Under the pieces are notes generated by a model. It was not told the origin of the DNA. It saw only the letters and a list, made by a program, of their open reading frames with translations, and did not search any database. This document shows, piece by piece, positions 12,714 through 26,104 of a stretch of DNA of 64,000 bases. The stretch is from Hydractinia symbiolongicarpus (lineage: Eukaryota; Cnidaria; Hydrozoa; Anthoathecata; Hydractiniidae). Location of the stretch: the NCBI RefSeq assembly GCF_029227915.1, contig NC_079888.1:20626001-20690000 (forward strand), in the 5' to 3' direction. Each line of letters opens with the position of its first letter. The stretch's first letter is position 1. Position numbers and translations under genes: made by a program.

Positions 12714-14952
12714 ATGTATTTAACGATCTTTTTCTGATATTACCAGGTTGCATCGCTTTTAACTATGAAACGATTGACTGTGAGACTTAATTGAGCTAAC
12801 TTTGGACTGTCACCTGATAAATGTGATAAATGGGACAATTGGACTCCAAGAAATAACATTCTTCTTAATTTGACGTGATTGCCGGAACTCAGCGATTACA
12901 CTGGGCTCTGTGGTAGCGCTTCATTTAAGAATTAAGATATAAAAGTCATTTTTTTACTGGGGACCAATCCCACCCGTTATCGCGCGCTGAAGAAATAGCG
13001 ACAGTTTCAAAAACTACATTTCATTGACTTTCTAAGGGTGTCAGTCCGTTTGGGTTACAGCGGTTGGGTAACATATTCGTACCAACATGTATTTAGCAAT
13101 ATTTTTCTGATATTACTAGGTTGCATGGCTTTTAACAATGAAACGAGTGACTGTGGGACTTAATTGAGCTAACTTTGGACTGTGACCTCATAAATGTGAT
13201 AAATGAGACAAATGGAATCAAAGAAACAAAATTCTTGTTAACTTGACGTGATTGCCGGAACTCAGCGATTAGACTGGGAACTGTGGTAGCGCTTCATTTA
13301 AAAATTAAGTTAAAAAAAGTTATTTTTTTACTGTGGAACCTATCCTAGCCGTTAGCGCGCGTTGAAGAAAAAGCGACAGTTTCAAAAACTACACTTCATT
13401 GACTTTCTAACGATGTCAGTCCGTTTGAGTTACAACGGTTGAGTCACATACTCGTACCAACATGTATTTAGCGATATTTTTGTGATATTACTAGGTTGCA
13501 TCGCTTTTAACAATGAAACGTTGACTGTGGAACTTAATTGAACTAACTTTGGACTGTGACCTGATAAATGTGATAAATGGGAAAATTGGACTCCAAGAAA
13601 TAACATTCTTCTTAATTTGATGTAATTGCCGGAACTCAGCGATTACACTGGGCTCTGTGGTAGCGCTTCATTTAAGAATTAAGATAAAAAGTCATTTTTT
13701 TATTGGGGACTAATCCTACCCGTTATCGCGCGCTGAAGAAATAGCGACAGTTTCAAAAACTACATTTCATTGACTTTCTAAGGGTGTCAGTCCGTTTGGG
13801 TTACAACGGTTGGGTAACATATTCGTACCAACATGTATTTAGCGATATTTTTCTGATATTACTAGGTTGCATGGCTTTTAACAATGAAACGAGTGACTGG
13901 GGGACTTAATTGAGCTAACTTTGGACTGTGACCTGATAAATGTGATAAATGAGACAAATGGAATCAAAGAAATAACATTCTTGTTAACTTGACGTGATTG
14001 CCGAATCTCAGCGATTACACTGGGCTCTGTGGTAGCGCTTCATTTAAAAATTAAGCTAAAAAAGTTATTTTTTTACTGTGGAATCTATCCTAGCCGTTAG
14101 CGCGCGTTGAAGAAAAAGCGACAGTTTCAAAAACTACATTTCATTGACTTTCTAACGATGTCAGTCCGTTTGAGTTACAACGGTTGAGTCACATACTCGT
14201 ACCAACATGTATTTAGCGATATTTTTGTGATATTACTAGGTTGCATCGCTTTTAACAATGAAACGTTGACTGTGCAACTTAATTGAACTAACTTTGGACT
14301 GTGACCTGATAAATGTGATAAATGGGAAAATTGCACTCCAAGAAATAACATTCTTCTTAATTTGACGTAATTGCCGGAACTCAGCGATTACACTGGGCTC
14401 TGTGGTAGCGCTTCATTTAAGAATTAAGATAAAAAGTCATTTTTTTATTGGGGACTAATCCTACCCGTTATCGCGCGCTGAAGAAATAGCGACAGTTTCA
14501 AAAAATACATTTCATTGACTTTCTAAGGGTGTCAGTCCGTTTGAGTTACAACGGTTGGGTCACATATTCGTACCAACATGTATTTAGCGATATTTTTCTG
14601 ATATTACTAGGTTGCATCGCTTTTAACAATAAAACGATTGGCTGTGGGACTTAATTGAGCTAACTTTGGACTGTGACCTGATAAATGTGATAAATGAGAC
14701 AAATGGAATCAAAGAAATAACATTCTTGTTAACTTGACGTAATTGCCAAATCTCAGCGATTACACTGGGCTCTGTGGTGGCGCTTCATTTAAAAAGTAAG
14801 CTAAAAAACGTTATTTTTTTACTGTGGGACCTACCCTAGCCGTTAGCGCGCGTTGAAGAAAAAGCGACAGCTTCAAAAACTACATTTCATTGACTTTCTA
14901 ACGGTGTCAGTCCGTTTGAGTTACAACGGTTGCGTCACATACTTGTATCAAC
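12714..14952 (+). repeat. Three-copy dimer run, period ~746 bp, nested in the 20-mer
   Basis: Three dimers (12714-13461, 13462-14206, 14207-14952) alternate two monomer types. One has GGGGACTAATCCTACCC (or the related GGGGACCAATCCCACCC) after the T run. The other has GACAAATGGAATCAAAG (13214, 13960, 14707 region) with CTTGTTAACTTGACG. Dimers are 745-748 bp because of 1-bp losses in A and G runs, and they have diverged more than the long units, suggesting an older event. The same run lies at 20184-22422 in the second 20-mer. Confidence 0.8.
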
Positions 14953-15443
14953 ATGTATTTAGCGATATTTTTCTGATATTACTAGGTTGCATCGCTTTTA
15001 ACTATGTAACCGTTGACTGTGGGATTTAATTGAGCTAACTTTGGACTGTCACCTGATAAATGTGATAAAAGAGACAATTGGACTCCAAGAAAAAACATTC
15101 TTCTTAATTTGACATGATTGCCGAAACTCAGCGATTACACTGGGCTCTGTGGTAGCGCTTCATTTAAGAATTATGATAAAAAAAGTCATTTTTTATTATG
15201 GGACCTATCCTAGCCATTATCGCGCGCTGAGGAAATAGCGACAGTTACAAAAACTACATTTCATTGACTTTCTAACGGTGTCAGTCCGTGTGAGTTTCAA
15301 CGGTTGTGTCACATATTCGTACCAACATGTATTTAGCGATATTGTTTTGATATTACTAGGTTGCATCGCTTTTAACAATGAAACGTTGATTGTGGGACTT
15401 AATTGAACTAACTTTGGACTGTGACCTGATAAATGTGATAAAT
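13951..15443 (+). repeat. Tetramer unit (1493 bp), copy a
   Basis: Four-monomer block duplicated in tandem inside the 20-mer: GAGACAAATGGAATC at 13951 returns at 15444. Private markers TTGCCGAATCTC, GTGCAACTTAATTG, AAAATTGCACTCC, CAATAAAACGATTGG, ACTATGTAACCG and the GTGTGAGTTTCAACGG block return at +1493. The left limit lies between ~13916 and 13950. Two changes are private to this copy: 14505 A, and 14779 G (GTGGTGGCGC, where the other three copies have GTGGTAGCGC). Confidence 0.92.
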
Positions 15444-16936
15444 GAGACAAATGGAATCAAAGAAATAACATTCTTGTTAACTTGACGTGATTGCCGAATC
15501 TCAGCGATTACACTGGGCTCTGTGGTAGCGCTTCATTTAAAAATTAAGCTAAAAAAGTTATTTTTTTACTGTGGAATCTATCCTAGCCGTTAGCGCGCGT
15601 TGAAGAAAAAGCGACAGTTTCAAAAACTACATTTCATTGACTTTCTAACGATGTCAGTCCGTTTGAGTTACAACGGTTGAGTCACATACTCGTACCAACA
15701 TGTATTTAGCGATATTTTTGTGATATTACTAGGTTGCATCGCTTTTAACAATGAAACGTTGACTGTGCAACTTAATTGAACTAACTTTGGACTGTGACCT
15801 GATAAATGTGATAAATGGGAAAATTGCACTCCAAGAAATAACATTCTTCTTAATTTGACGTAATTGCCGGAACTCAGCGATTACACTGGGCTCTGTGGTA
15901 GCGCTTCATTTAAGAATTAAGATAAAAAGTCATTTTTTTATTGGGGACTAATCCTACCCGTTATCGCGCGCTGAAGAAATAGCGACAGTTTCAAAAACTA
16001 CATTTCATTGACTTTCTAAGGGTGTCAGTCCGTTTGAGTTACAACGGTTGGGTCACATATTCGTACCAACATGTATTTAGCGATATTTTTCTGATATTAC
16101 TAGGTTGCATCGCTTTTAACAATAAAACGATTGGCTGTGGGACTTAATTGAGCTAACTTTGGACTGTGACCTGATAAATGTGATAAATGAGACAAATGGA
16201 ATCAAAGAAATAACATTCTTGTTAACTTGACGTAATTGCCAAATCTCAGCGATTACACTGGGCTCTGTGGTAGCGCTTCATTTAAAAAGTAAGCTAAAAA
16301 ACGTTATTTTTTTACTGTGGGACCTACCCTAGCCGTTAGCGCGCGTTGAAGAAAAAGCGACAGCTTCAAAAACTACATTTCATTGACTTTCTAACGGTGT
16401 CAGTCCGTTTGAGTTACAACGGTTGCGTCACATACTTGTATCAACATGTATTTAGCGATATTTTTCTGATATTACTAGGTTGCATCGCTTTTAACTATGT
16501 AACCGTTGACTGTGGGATTTAATTGAGCTAACTTTGGACTGTCACCTGATAAATGTGATAAAAGAGACAATTGGACTCCAAGAAAAAACATTCTTCTTAA
16601 TTTGACATGATTGCCGAAACTCAGCGATTACACTGGGCTCTGTGGTAGCGCTTCATTTAAGAATTATGATAAAAAAAGTCATTTTTTATTATGGGACCTA
16701 TCCTAGCCATTATCGCGCGCTGAGGAAATAGCGACAGTTACAAAAACTACATTTCATTGACTTTCTAACGGTGTCAGTCCGTGTGAGTTTCAACGGTTGT
16801 GTCACATATTCGTACCAACATGTATTTAGCGATATTGTTTTGATATTACTAGGTTGCATCGCTTTTAACAATGAAACGTTGATTGTGGGACTTAATTGAA
16901 CTAACTTTGGACTGTGACCTGATAAATGTGATAAAT
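15444..16936 (+). repeat. Tetramer unit (1493 bp), copy b
   Basis: Second tandem copy of the tetramer. It ends at about 16940, where CAATTGGACTCC replaces CAAATGGAATC of the following-unit position. The minus-strand open frames at 15217-15450 and 16710-16964 are the same place in the two copies and carry no coding evidence. Confidence 0.92.
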
Positions 16937-19900
16937 GAGACAATTGGACTCCAAGAAATAACATTCTTCTTAATTTGATGTGATTGCCGGAACTCAGCGA
17001 TTACACTGGGCTCTGTGGTAGCGCTTCAATTAAGAATTAAGATAAAAAAGTCATTTTTTTATTGCGGTACCAATCCTAGCCATTATCTCGCGCTGAAGAA
17101 ATAGCGGCAGTTTCAAAAACTACATTTCATTGACTTTCTAACGGTGTCAGTCCGTTTGAGTTACAACGGTTGGGTCACATATTCGTACCAACATGTATTT
17201 AGCGATATTTTTTTGATATTACTAGGTTGCATCGCTTTTAACAATGAAACGTTGACTGTGGGACTTAATTGAACTAACTTTGGACTGTGACCTGATAAAT
17301 GTGATAAATAAGACAATTGGACTCCAAGAAATAACATTCTTGTTAATTTGACGTGATTGCCGGAACTCAGCGATTACACTGGGCACTGTGGTAGCGCTTC
17401 ATTTAAAAATTAGGCTAAAAAGAGTCATTTTTTTACTGTGGGACCTATCCTAGCCGTTAGCGCGCCTTGAAGAAAAAGCGACAGTTTCAAAAACTACATT
17501 TCATTGACTTTCTAACGGTGTCAGTCCGTTTGAGTTACAACAGTTGGGTCACATATTCGTACGAACATGTATTTAGCGATTTTCTTCTGATGTTACTAGG
17601 TTGCATCGCTTTTAACTATGAAACGATTGACTGTGGGACTTAATTGAGCTAACTTTGGACTGTGACCTAATAAATGTGATAAATAAGACAATTGGACTCC
17701 AAGAAATAACATTCTTGTTAACTTGACGTGATTCCCGGAACTCAGCGATTACACTGGGCACTGTGGTAGCGCTTCATTTAAAAATTAAGCTAAAAAAAGT
17801 CATTTTTTTACTGTGGGACCTATCCTAGCCGTTACCGCGTTGAAGAAAAAGCGACAGTTTCAAAAAGTACATTTCATTGACTTTCTAACGGTGTCAGTCC
17901 GTTTGAGTTACAACGGTTGGGTCACATATTCGTACCAACATGTATATAGCGATATTTTTCTGATATTACTAGGTTGCATCGCTTTTAACTATGAAACGAT
18001 TGACTGTGGGACTTAATTGAGCTAACTTTGGACTGTCACCTGATAAATGTGATAAAGGAGACAATTGGACTCCAAGAAAAATAATTCTTCTTAATTTGAC
18101 ATGATTGCCGAAACTCAGCGATTACACTGGGCTCTGTGGTAGCGCTTCATTTAGAAATTATGATAAAAAAAGTCATTTTTTTATTCTGGGACCAATCCTA
18201 GCCATTATCCTGCGCTGAGGAAATAGCGGCAGTTTCAAAAACTACATTTCATTGACTTTCTAAAAGTGTCAGTCCGTTTGAGTTACAACGGTTGGGTCAC
18301 ATATTCGTACCAACATGTATTTAGCGAAATTTTTTTGATATTACTAGGTTGCATCGCTTTTAACAATGAAACGTTGACTGTGGGACTTAATTGAACTAAC
18401 TTTGGACTGTGACCTGATAAATGTGATAAATGAGACAATTGGACTCCAAGAAATAACATTCTTGTTAATTTGACGTGATTGCCAGAACTCAGCGATTACA
18501 CTGGGCACTGTGGTAGCGCTTCATTTAAAAATTAAGCTAAAAAAAGTCATTTTTTTACTGTGGGACCCATCCTAGCCGTTAGAGCGCGTTGAAGAAAAAG
18601 CGACAGTTTCAAAAAATACTTTTCATTGACTTTCTAACGGTGTCAGTCCGTTTGAGTTACAACGGTTGGGTCATATATTCGTACCAACATGTATTTAGCG
18701 ATATTTTCTGATATTACTAGGTTGCATCGCTTTTAACTATGAAACGATTGACTGTGGGACTTAATTGAGCTAACTTTGGAGTGTCACCTGATAAATGTGA
18801 TAAAGGAGACAATTGGACTCCAAGAACTAACATGCTTGTTAATTTGACGTGATTTCCGGAACTCAGCGATTACACTGGGCACTGTGGTAGCGCTTCATTT
18901 AAAAATTAAGCTAAAAAAAGTCATTTTTTTACTGTGGGACCTATCCTAGCCGTTAGCGCGTTGAAGAAAAAGCGACAGTTTCAAAAAGTACATTTCATTG
19001 ACTTTCTAACGGTGTCAGTCCGTTTGAGTTACAACGGTTGGGTCACATATTCGTACCAACATGTATATAGCGATATTTTTCTGATATTACTAGGTTGCAT
19101 CGCTTTTAACTATGAAACGATTGACTGTGAGACTTAATTGAGCTAACTTTGGACTGTCACCTGATAAATGTGATAAAGGAGACAATTGGACTCCAAGAAA
19201 AATAATTCTTCTTAATTTGACATGATTGCCGAAACTCAGCGATTACACTGGGCTCTGTGGTAGCGCTTCATTTAGAAATTATGATAAAAAAAGTCAATTT
19301 TTTATTCTTGGACCAATCCTAGCCATTATCCTGCGCTGAGGAAATAGCGGCAGTTTCAAAAACTACATTTCATTGACTTTCTAACAGTGTCAGTCCGTTT
19401 GAGTTACAGCGGTTGGGTCACATATTCGTACCAACATGTATTTAGCGAAATTTTTTTGATATTACTAGGTTGCATCGCTTTTAACAATGAAACGTTGACT
19501 GTGGGACTTAATTGAACTAACTTTGGACTGTGACCTGATAAATGTGATAAATGAGACAATTGGACTCCAAGAAATAACATTCTTGTTAATTTGACGTGAT
19601 TGCCAGAACTCAGCGATTACACTGGGCACTGTGGTAGCGCTTCATTTAAAAATTAAGCTAAAAAAAGTCATTTTTTTATTGTGGGACCAATCCTACCCGT
19701 AATCGCGCGCTGAAGAAATAGCGACAGTTTCAAAAACTACATTTCATTGACTTTCTAACAGTGTCAGTCCGTTTCGGTTACAACGGTTGGGTAACATATT
19801 CGTACCAACATGTATTTAGCGATATTTTTCTGATATTACTAGGTTGCATGGCTTTCAACAATGAAACGATTGACTGTGGGACTTAATTGAGCTAACTTTG

Positions 19901-21420
19901 GACAGTGACCTGATAAATGTGATAAATGAGACAATTGGACTCCAAGGAATAATATTCTTCTTAATTTGACATGATTGCCGAAACTCAGCGATTACACTGG
20001 GCTCTGTGGTAGCGCTTCATTTAAGAATTAAGATAAAAAAGTCATTTTTTTATTGTGGGACCAATCCTAGCCGTTATCGCGCGCTAAAGAAATAGCGACA
20101 GTTTCAAGAACTACATTTCATTGACTTTCCATTGGTGTCAGTCCGTTTGAGTTACAACAGTTGGGTCACATATTCGTACCAACATGTATTTAACGATCTT
20201 TTTCTGATATTACCAGGTTGCATCGCTTTTAACTATGAAACGATTGACTGTGAGACTTAATTGAGCTAACTTTGGACTGTCACCTGATAAATGTGATAAA
20301 TGGGACAATTGGACTCCAAGAAATAACATTCTTCTTAATTTGACGTGATTGCCGGAACTCAGCGATTACACTGGGCTCTGTGGTAGCGCTTCATTTAAGA
20401 ATTAAGATATAAAAGTCATTTTTTTACTGGGGACCAATCCCACCCGTTATCGCGCGCTGAAGAAATAGCGACAGTTTCAAAAACTACATTTCATTGACTT
20501 TCTAAGGGTGTCAGTCCGTTTGGGTTACAGCGGTTGGGTAACATATTCGTACCAACATGTATTTAGCAATATTTTTCTGATATTACTAGGTTGCATGGCT
20601 TTTAACAATGAAACGAGTGACTGTGGGACTTAATTGAGCTAACTTTGGACTGTGACCTCATAAATGTGATAAATGAGACAAATGGAATCAAAGAAACAAA
20701 ATTCTTGTTAACTTGACGTGATTGCCGGAACTCAGCGATTAGACTGGGAACTGTGGTAGCGCTTCATTTAAAAATTAAGTTAAAAAAAGTTATTTTTTTA
20801 CTGTGGAACCTATCCTAGCCGTTAGCGCGCGTTGAAGAAAAAGCGACAGTTTCAAAAACTACACTTCATTGACTTTCTAACGATGTCAGTCCGTTTGAGT
20901 TACAACGGTTGAGTCACATACTCGTACCAACATGTATTTAGCGATATTTTTGTGATATTACTAGGTTGCATCGCTTTTAACAATGAAACGTTGACTGTGG
21001 AACTTAATTGAACTAACTTTGGACTGTGACCTGATAAATGTGATAAATGGGAAAATTGGACTCCAAGAAATAACATTCTTCTTAATTTGATGTAATTGCC
21101 GGAACTCAGCGATTACACTGGGCTCTGTGGTAGCGCTTCATTTAAGAATTAAGATAAAAAGTCATTTTTTTATTGGGGACTAATCCTACCCGTTATCGCG
21201 CGCTGAAGAAATAGCGACAGTTTCAAAAACTACATTTCATTGACTTTCTAAGGGTGTCAGTCCGTTTGGGTTACAACGGTTGGGTAACATATTCGTACCA
21301 ACATGTATTTAGCGATATTTTTCTGATATTACTAGGTTGCATGGCTTTTAACAATGAAACGAGTGACTGGGGGACTTAATTGAGCTAACTTTGGACTGTG
21401 ACCTGATAAATGTGATAAAT

Positions 21421-22913
21421 GAGACAAATGGAATCAAAGAAATAACATTCTTGTTAACTTGACGTGATTGCCGAATCTCAGCGATTACACTGGGCTCTGT
21501 GGTAGCGCTTCATTTAAAAATTAAGCTAAAAAAGTTATTTTTTTACTGTGGAATCTATCCTAGCCGTTAGCGCGCGTTGAAGAAAAAGCGACAGTTTCAA
21601 AAACTACATTTCATTGACTTTCTAACGATGTCAGTCCGTTTGAGTTACAACGGTTGAGTCACATACTCGTACCAACATGTATTTAGCGATATTTTTGTGA
21701 TATTACTAGGTTGCATCGCTTTTAACAATGAAACGTTGACTGTGCAACTTAATTGAACTAACTTTGGACTGTGACCTGATAAATGTGATAAATGGGAAAA
21801 TTGCACTCCAAGAAATAACATTCTTCTTAATTTGACGTAATTGCCGGAACTCAGCGATTACACTGGGCTCTGTGGTAGCGCTTCATTTAAGAATTAAGAT
21901 AAAAAGTCATTTTTTTATTGGGGACTAATCCTACCCGTTATCGCGCGCTGAAGAAATAGCGACAGTTTCAAAAACTACATTTCATTGACTTTCTAAGGGT
22001 GTCAGTCCGTTTGAGTTACAACGGTTGGGTCACATATTCGTACCAACATGTATTTAGCGATATTTTTCTGATATTACTAGGTTGCATCGCTTTTAACAAT
22101 AAAACGATTGGCTGTGGGACTTAATTGAGCTAACTTTGGACTGTGACCTGATAAATGTGATAAATGAGACAAATGGAATCAAAGAAATAACATTCTTGTT
22201 AACTTGACGTAATTGCCAAATCTCAGCGATTACACTGGGCTCTGTGGTAGCGCTTCATTTAAAAAGTAAGCTAAAAAACGTTATTTTTTTACTGTGGGAC
22301 CTACCCTAGCCGTTAGCGCGCGTTGAAGAAAAAGCGACAGCTTCAAAAACTACATTTCATTGACTTTCTAACGGTGTCAGTCCGTTTGAGTTACAACGGT
22401 TGCGTCACATACTTGTATCAACATGTATTTAGCGATATTTTTCTGATATTACTAGGTTGCATCGCTTTTAACTATGTAACCGTTGACTGTGGGATTTAAT
22501 TGAGCTAACTTTGGACTGTCACCTGATAAATGTGATAAAAGAGACAATTGGACTCCAAGAAAAAACATTCTTCTTAATTTGACATGATTGCCGAAACTCA
22601 GCGATTACACTGGGCTCTGTGGTAGCGCTTCATTTAAGAATTATGATAAAAAAAGTCATTTTTTATTATGGGACCTATCCTAGCCATTATCGCGCGCTGA
22701 GGAAATAGCGACAGTTACAAAAACTACATTTCATTGACTTTCTAACGGTGTCAGTCCGTGTGAGTTTCAACGGTTGTGTCACATATTCGTACCAACATGT
22801 ATTTAGCGATATTGTTTTGATATTACTAGGTTGCATCGCTTTTAACAATGAAACGTTGATTGTGGGACTTAATTGAACTAACTTTGGACTGTGACCTGAT
22901 AAATGTGATAAAT
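21421..22913 (+). repeat. Tetramer unit (1493 bp), copy c
   Basis: Equivalent of copy a, shifted by 7470 bp in the second 20-mer. It has the majority base at both places where copy a differs. The two substitutions in copy a therefore arose after the 20-mer duplication, or were removed from here by conversion. Confidence 0.92.
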
Positions 22914-24406
22914 GAGACAAATGGAATCAAAGAAATAACATTCTTGTTAACTTGACGTGATTGCCGAATCTCAGCGATTACACTGGGCTCTGTGGTAGCG
23001 CTTCATTTAAAAATTAAGCTAAAAAAGTTATTTTTTTACTGTGGAATCTATCCTAGCCGTTAGCGCGCGTTGAAGAAAAAGCGACAGTTTCAAAAACTAC
23101 ATTTCATTGACTTTCTAACGATGTCAGTCCGTTTGAGTTACAACGGTTGAGTCACATACTCGTACCAACATGTATTTAGCGATATTTTTGTGATATTACT
23201 AGGTTGCATCGCTTTTAACAATGAAACGTTGACTGTGCAACTTAATTGAACTAACTTTGGACTGTGACCTGATAAATGTGATAAATGGGAAAATTGCACT
23301 CCAAGAAATAACATTCTTCTTAATTTGACGTAATTGCCGGAACTCAGCGATTACACTGGGCTCTGTGGTAGCGCTTCATTTAAGAATTAAGATAAAAAGT
23401 CATTTTTTTATTGGGGACTAATCCTACCCGTTATCGCGCGCTGAAGAAATAGCGACAGTTTCAAAAACTACATTTCATTGACTTTCTAAGGGTGTCAGTC
23501 CGTTTGAGTTACAACGGTTGGGTCACATATTCGTACCAACATGTATTTAGCGATATTTTTCTGATATTACTAGGTTGCATCGCTTTTAACAATAAAACGA
23601 TTGGCTGTGGGACTTAATTGAGCTAACTTTGGACTGTGACCTGATAAATGTGATAAATGAGACAAATGGAATCAAAGAAATAACATTCTTGTTAACTTGA
23701 CGTAATTGCCAAATCTCAGCGATTACACTGGGCTCTGTGGTAGCGCTTCATTTAAAAAGTAAGCTAAAAAACGTTATTTTTTTACTGTGGGACCTACCCT
23801 AGCCGTTAGCGCGCGTTGAAGAAAAAGCGACAGCTTCAAAAACTACATTTCATTGACTTTCTAACGGTGTCAGTCCGTTTGAGTTACAACGGTTGCGTCA
23901 CATACTTGTATCAACATGTATTTAGCGATATTTTTCTGATATTACTAGGTTGCATCGCTTTTAACTATGTAACCGTTGACTGTGGGATTTAATTGAGCTA
24001 ACTTTGGACTGTCACCTGATAAATGTGATAAAAGAGACAATTGGACTCCAAGAAAAAACATTCTTCTTAATTTGACATGATTGCCGAAACTCAGCGATTA
24101 CACTGGGCTCTGTGGTAGCGCTTCATTTAAGAATTATGATAAAAAAAGTCATTTTTTATTATGGGACCTATCCTAGCCATTATCGCGCGCTGAGGAAATA
24201 GCGACAGTTACAAAAACTACATTTCATTGACTTTCTAACGGTGTCAGTCCGTGTGAGTTTCAACGGTTGTGTCACATATTCGTACCAACATGTATTTAGC
24301 GATATTGTTTTGATATTACTAGGTTGCATCGCTTTTAACAATGAAACGTTGATTGTGGGACTTAATTGAACTAACTTTGGACTGTGACCTGATAAATGTG
24401 ATAAAT
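22914..24406 (+). repeat. Tetramer unit (1493 bp), copy d
   Basis: Equivalent of copy b, shifted by 7470 bp. Because the a/b pair and the c/d pair have the same boundaries, the tetramer duplication came before the 20-mer duplication. Confidence 0.92.
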
Positions 24407-24454
24407 GAGACAATTGGACTCCAAGAAATAACATTCTTCTTAATTTGATGTGAT

Positions 24455-26100
24455 TGCCGGAACTCAGCGATTACACTGGGCTCTGTGGTAGCGCTTCAAT
24501 TAAGAATTAAGATAAAAAAGTCATTTTTTTATTGCGGTACCAATCCTAGCCATTATCTCGCGCTGAAGAAATAGCGGCAGTTTCAAAAACTACATTTCAT
24601 TGACTTTCTAACGGTGTCAGTCCGTTTGAGTTACAACGGTTGGGTCACATATTCGTACCAACATGTATTTTGCGATATTTTTCTGATATTACTAGGTTGC
24701 ATCGCTTTTAACAATGAAACGATTGACTGTGGCACTTAATTGAGCTAACTTTGGACTATGACCTGATAAATGTGATAAATGAGACAATTTGACTCCAAGA
24801 AATAACATTCTTGTTAACTTGACGTGATTGCCGGAGCTCAGGGATTACACTGGGCACTGTGGTAGCGCTTCATTTAAATATTAAGCTAAAAAAAGTCATT
24901 TTCTTACTGTGGGACCTATCCTAGCCGTTAGCGCGCGTTGAAGAAAAGGCGACAGTTTCAAAAACTACATTTCATTGACTTTGTAACGGTGTCAGTCCGT
25001 TTGAGTTACAACGGTTGAGTCACATATTCGTACCAACATGTATTTAGCGATATTTTTCTGATATTACTAGGTTGCATTGCTTTTAACTATGAAACCATTG
25101 ACTGTGGGACTTAATTGAGCAAACTTTGGACTGTCACCTGATAAATGTGATAAAGGAAACAATTGGACTCCAAGAAAAAACATTCTTCTTAATTTGACAT
25201 GATTGCCGAAACTCAGCGATTACACTGGACTCTGTGGTAGCGCTTCATTTAAGAATTATGATAAAAAAGTCATTTCTTTATTGTGGGACCAATCCTAGCC
25301 ATTATCCTGCGCTGAGGAGATAGCGACAGTTTCAAAAACTACATTTCATTGACTATCTAACAGTGTCAGTCCGTTTGAGTTTCAACGGTTGTGTCACATA
25401 TTCGTACCAACATGTATTTAGCGATATTTTTCTAATATTACTAGGTTGCATCGCTTTTAACAATGAAACGATTGACTGTGGGACTTAATTGAGCTAACTT
25501 TGGACTGTCACCTAATAAATGTGATGAAAGAGACAATTGGACTCCAAGAAAAAACATCCTTCTTAATTTCACATGATTGCCGAAACTCAGCGATTACACT
25601 GGGCTCTGTGGTAGCGCTTCAAATAAGAATTAAGATAAAAATGTCATTTTTTTATTGCGGGACCAATCCTAGCCATTATCTCGCGCTGAAGAAATAGCGG
25701 CAGTTTCAAAAACTACATTTCATTGACTTTCTAACGGTGTCAGTCCGTTTGAGTTACAACGGTTGGGTCACATATTTGTACCAACATGTATTTTGCGATA
25801 TTTTTCTGATATTACTAGGTTGCATCGCTTTTAACAATGAAACGATTGATTGTGGGACTTAATTGAGCTAACTTTGGACTATGACCTGATAAATGTGATA
25901 AATGAGACAATTTGACTCCAAGAAATAACATTCTGTTAACTTGACGTGATTGCCGGAGCTCAGGGATTACACTGGGCACTGTGGTAGCGCTTCATTTAAA
26001 TATTAAGCTAAAAAAAGTCATTTTCTTACTGTGGGACCTATCCTAGCCGTTAGCGCGCGTTGACGAAAAGGCGACAGTTTCAAAAACTACATTTCATTGA
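24455..26100 (+). repeat. Trimer duplication across the region 2/3 junction, period 1123 bp
   Basis: ATTTTGCGATATTTTTC occurs at about 24668 and 25791, and the GAGCTC-bearing variant CCGGAGCTCAGGGATT at 24832 and 25954. Upstream sequence back to ~24455 also matches at +1123. The first copy therefore starts inside the end of the second 20-mer, so the junction has been re-duplicated. The match ends at ~26100, where GTGTCTGTCCG begins. Confidence 0.82.
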
Positions 26101-26104
26101 CTTT

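Larger units (their letters stand above)
9723..17192 (+). repeat. 20-monomer higher-order repeat, copy 1 (7470 bp)
   Basis: Monomer starts are 9723, 10097, 10470, 10845, 11219, 11591, 11966, 12340, 12714, 13087, 13462, 13833, 14207, 14578, 14953, 15327, 15700, 16071, 16446 and 16820. Every diagnostic variant reappears exactly 7470 bp downstream, including private ones such as CAAGAACTAACATGC, AAGTCAATTTTTTATTCTTGG, GTTTCGGTTAC, TTCCATTGGTG and GGGGACCAATCCCACCC. Homology begins at about 9712, just inside the preceding monomer. Three substitutions against copy 2 were found by eye: 10264 T (17734 C), 14505 A (21975 C) and 14779 G (22249 A). Confidence 0.95.
17193..24662 (+). repeat. 20-monomer higher-order repeat, copy 2 (7470 bp)
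   Basis: Tandem copy of 9723-17192; monomer starts are those of copy 1 plus 7470 (17193, 17567, 17940, 18315, 18689, 19061, 19436, 19810, 20184, 20557, 20932, 21303, 21677, 22048, 22423, 22797, 23170, 23541, 23916, 24290). Identity to copy 1 is about 99.96% by eye. The match continues to ~24670 and then breaks: ATTTTGCGATATTTTTCTG here, ATTTAGCGATATTTTTTTG at the equivalent place. No third copy follows. Confidence 0.95.

Noticed and set aside
16710-16964. Minus-strand open frames of 74-84 codons, also at 15217, 22687, 24180, 29456, 36952, 39572, 42913, 47800, 52282 and 58637
   Set aside because: Reverse complement of an ordinary monomer; length depends on single substitutions. No recognisable domain, no promoter or splice context, and repeat-spaced recurrence.
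9723-24662. Near-identity of the two 7470-bp copies dismissed outright as an assembly error
   Set aside because: Three phased differences exist between copies and further nested duplications are consistent, so I kept it as a real feature while noting that read support is needed.
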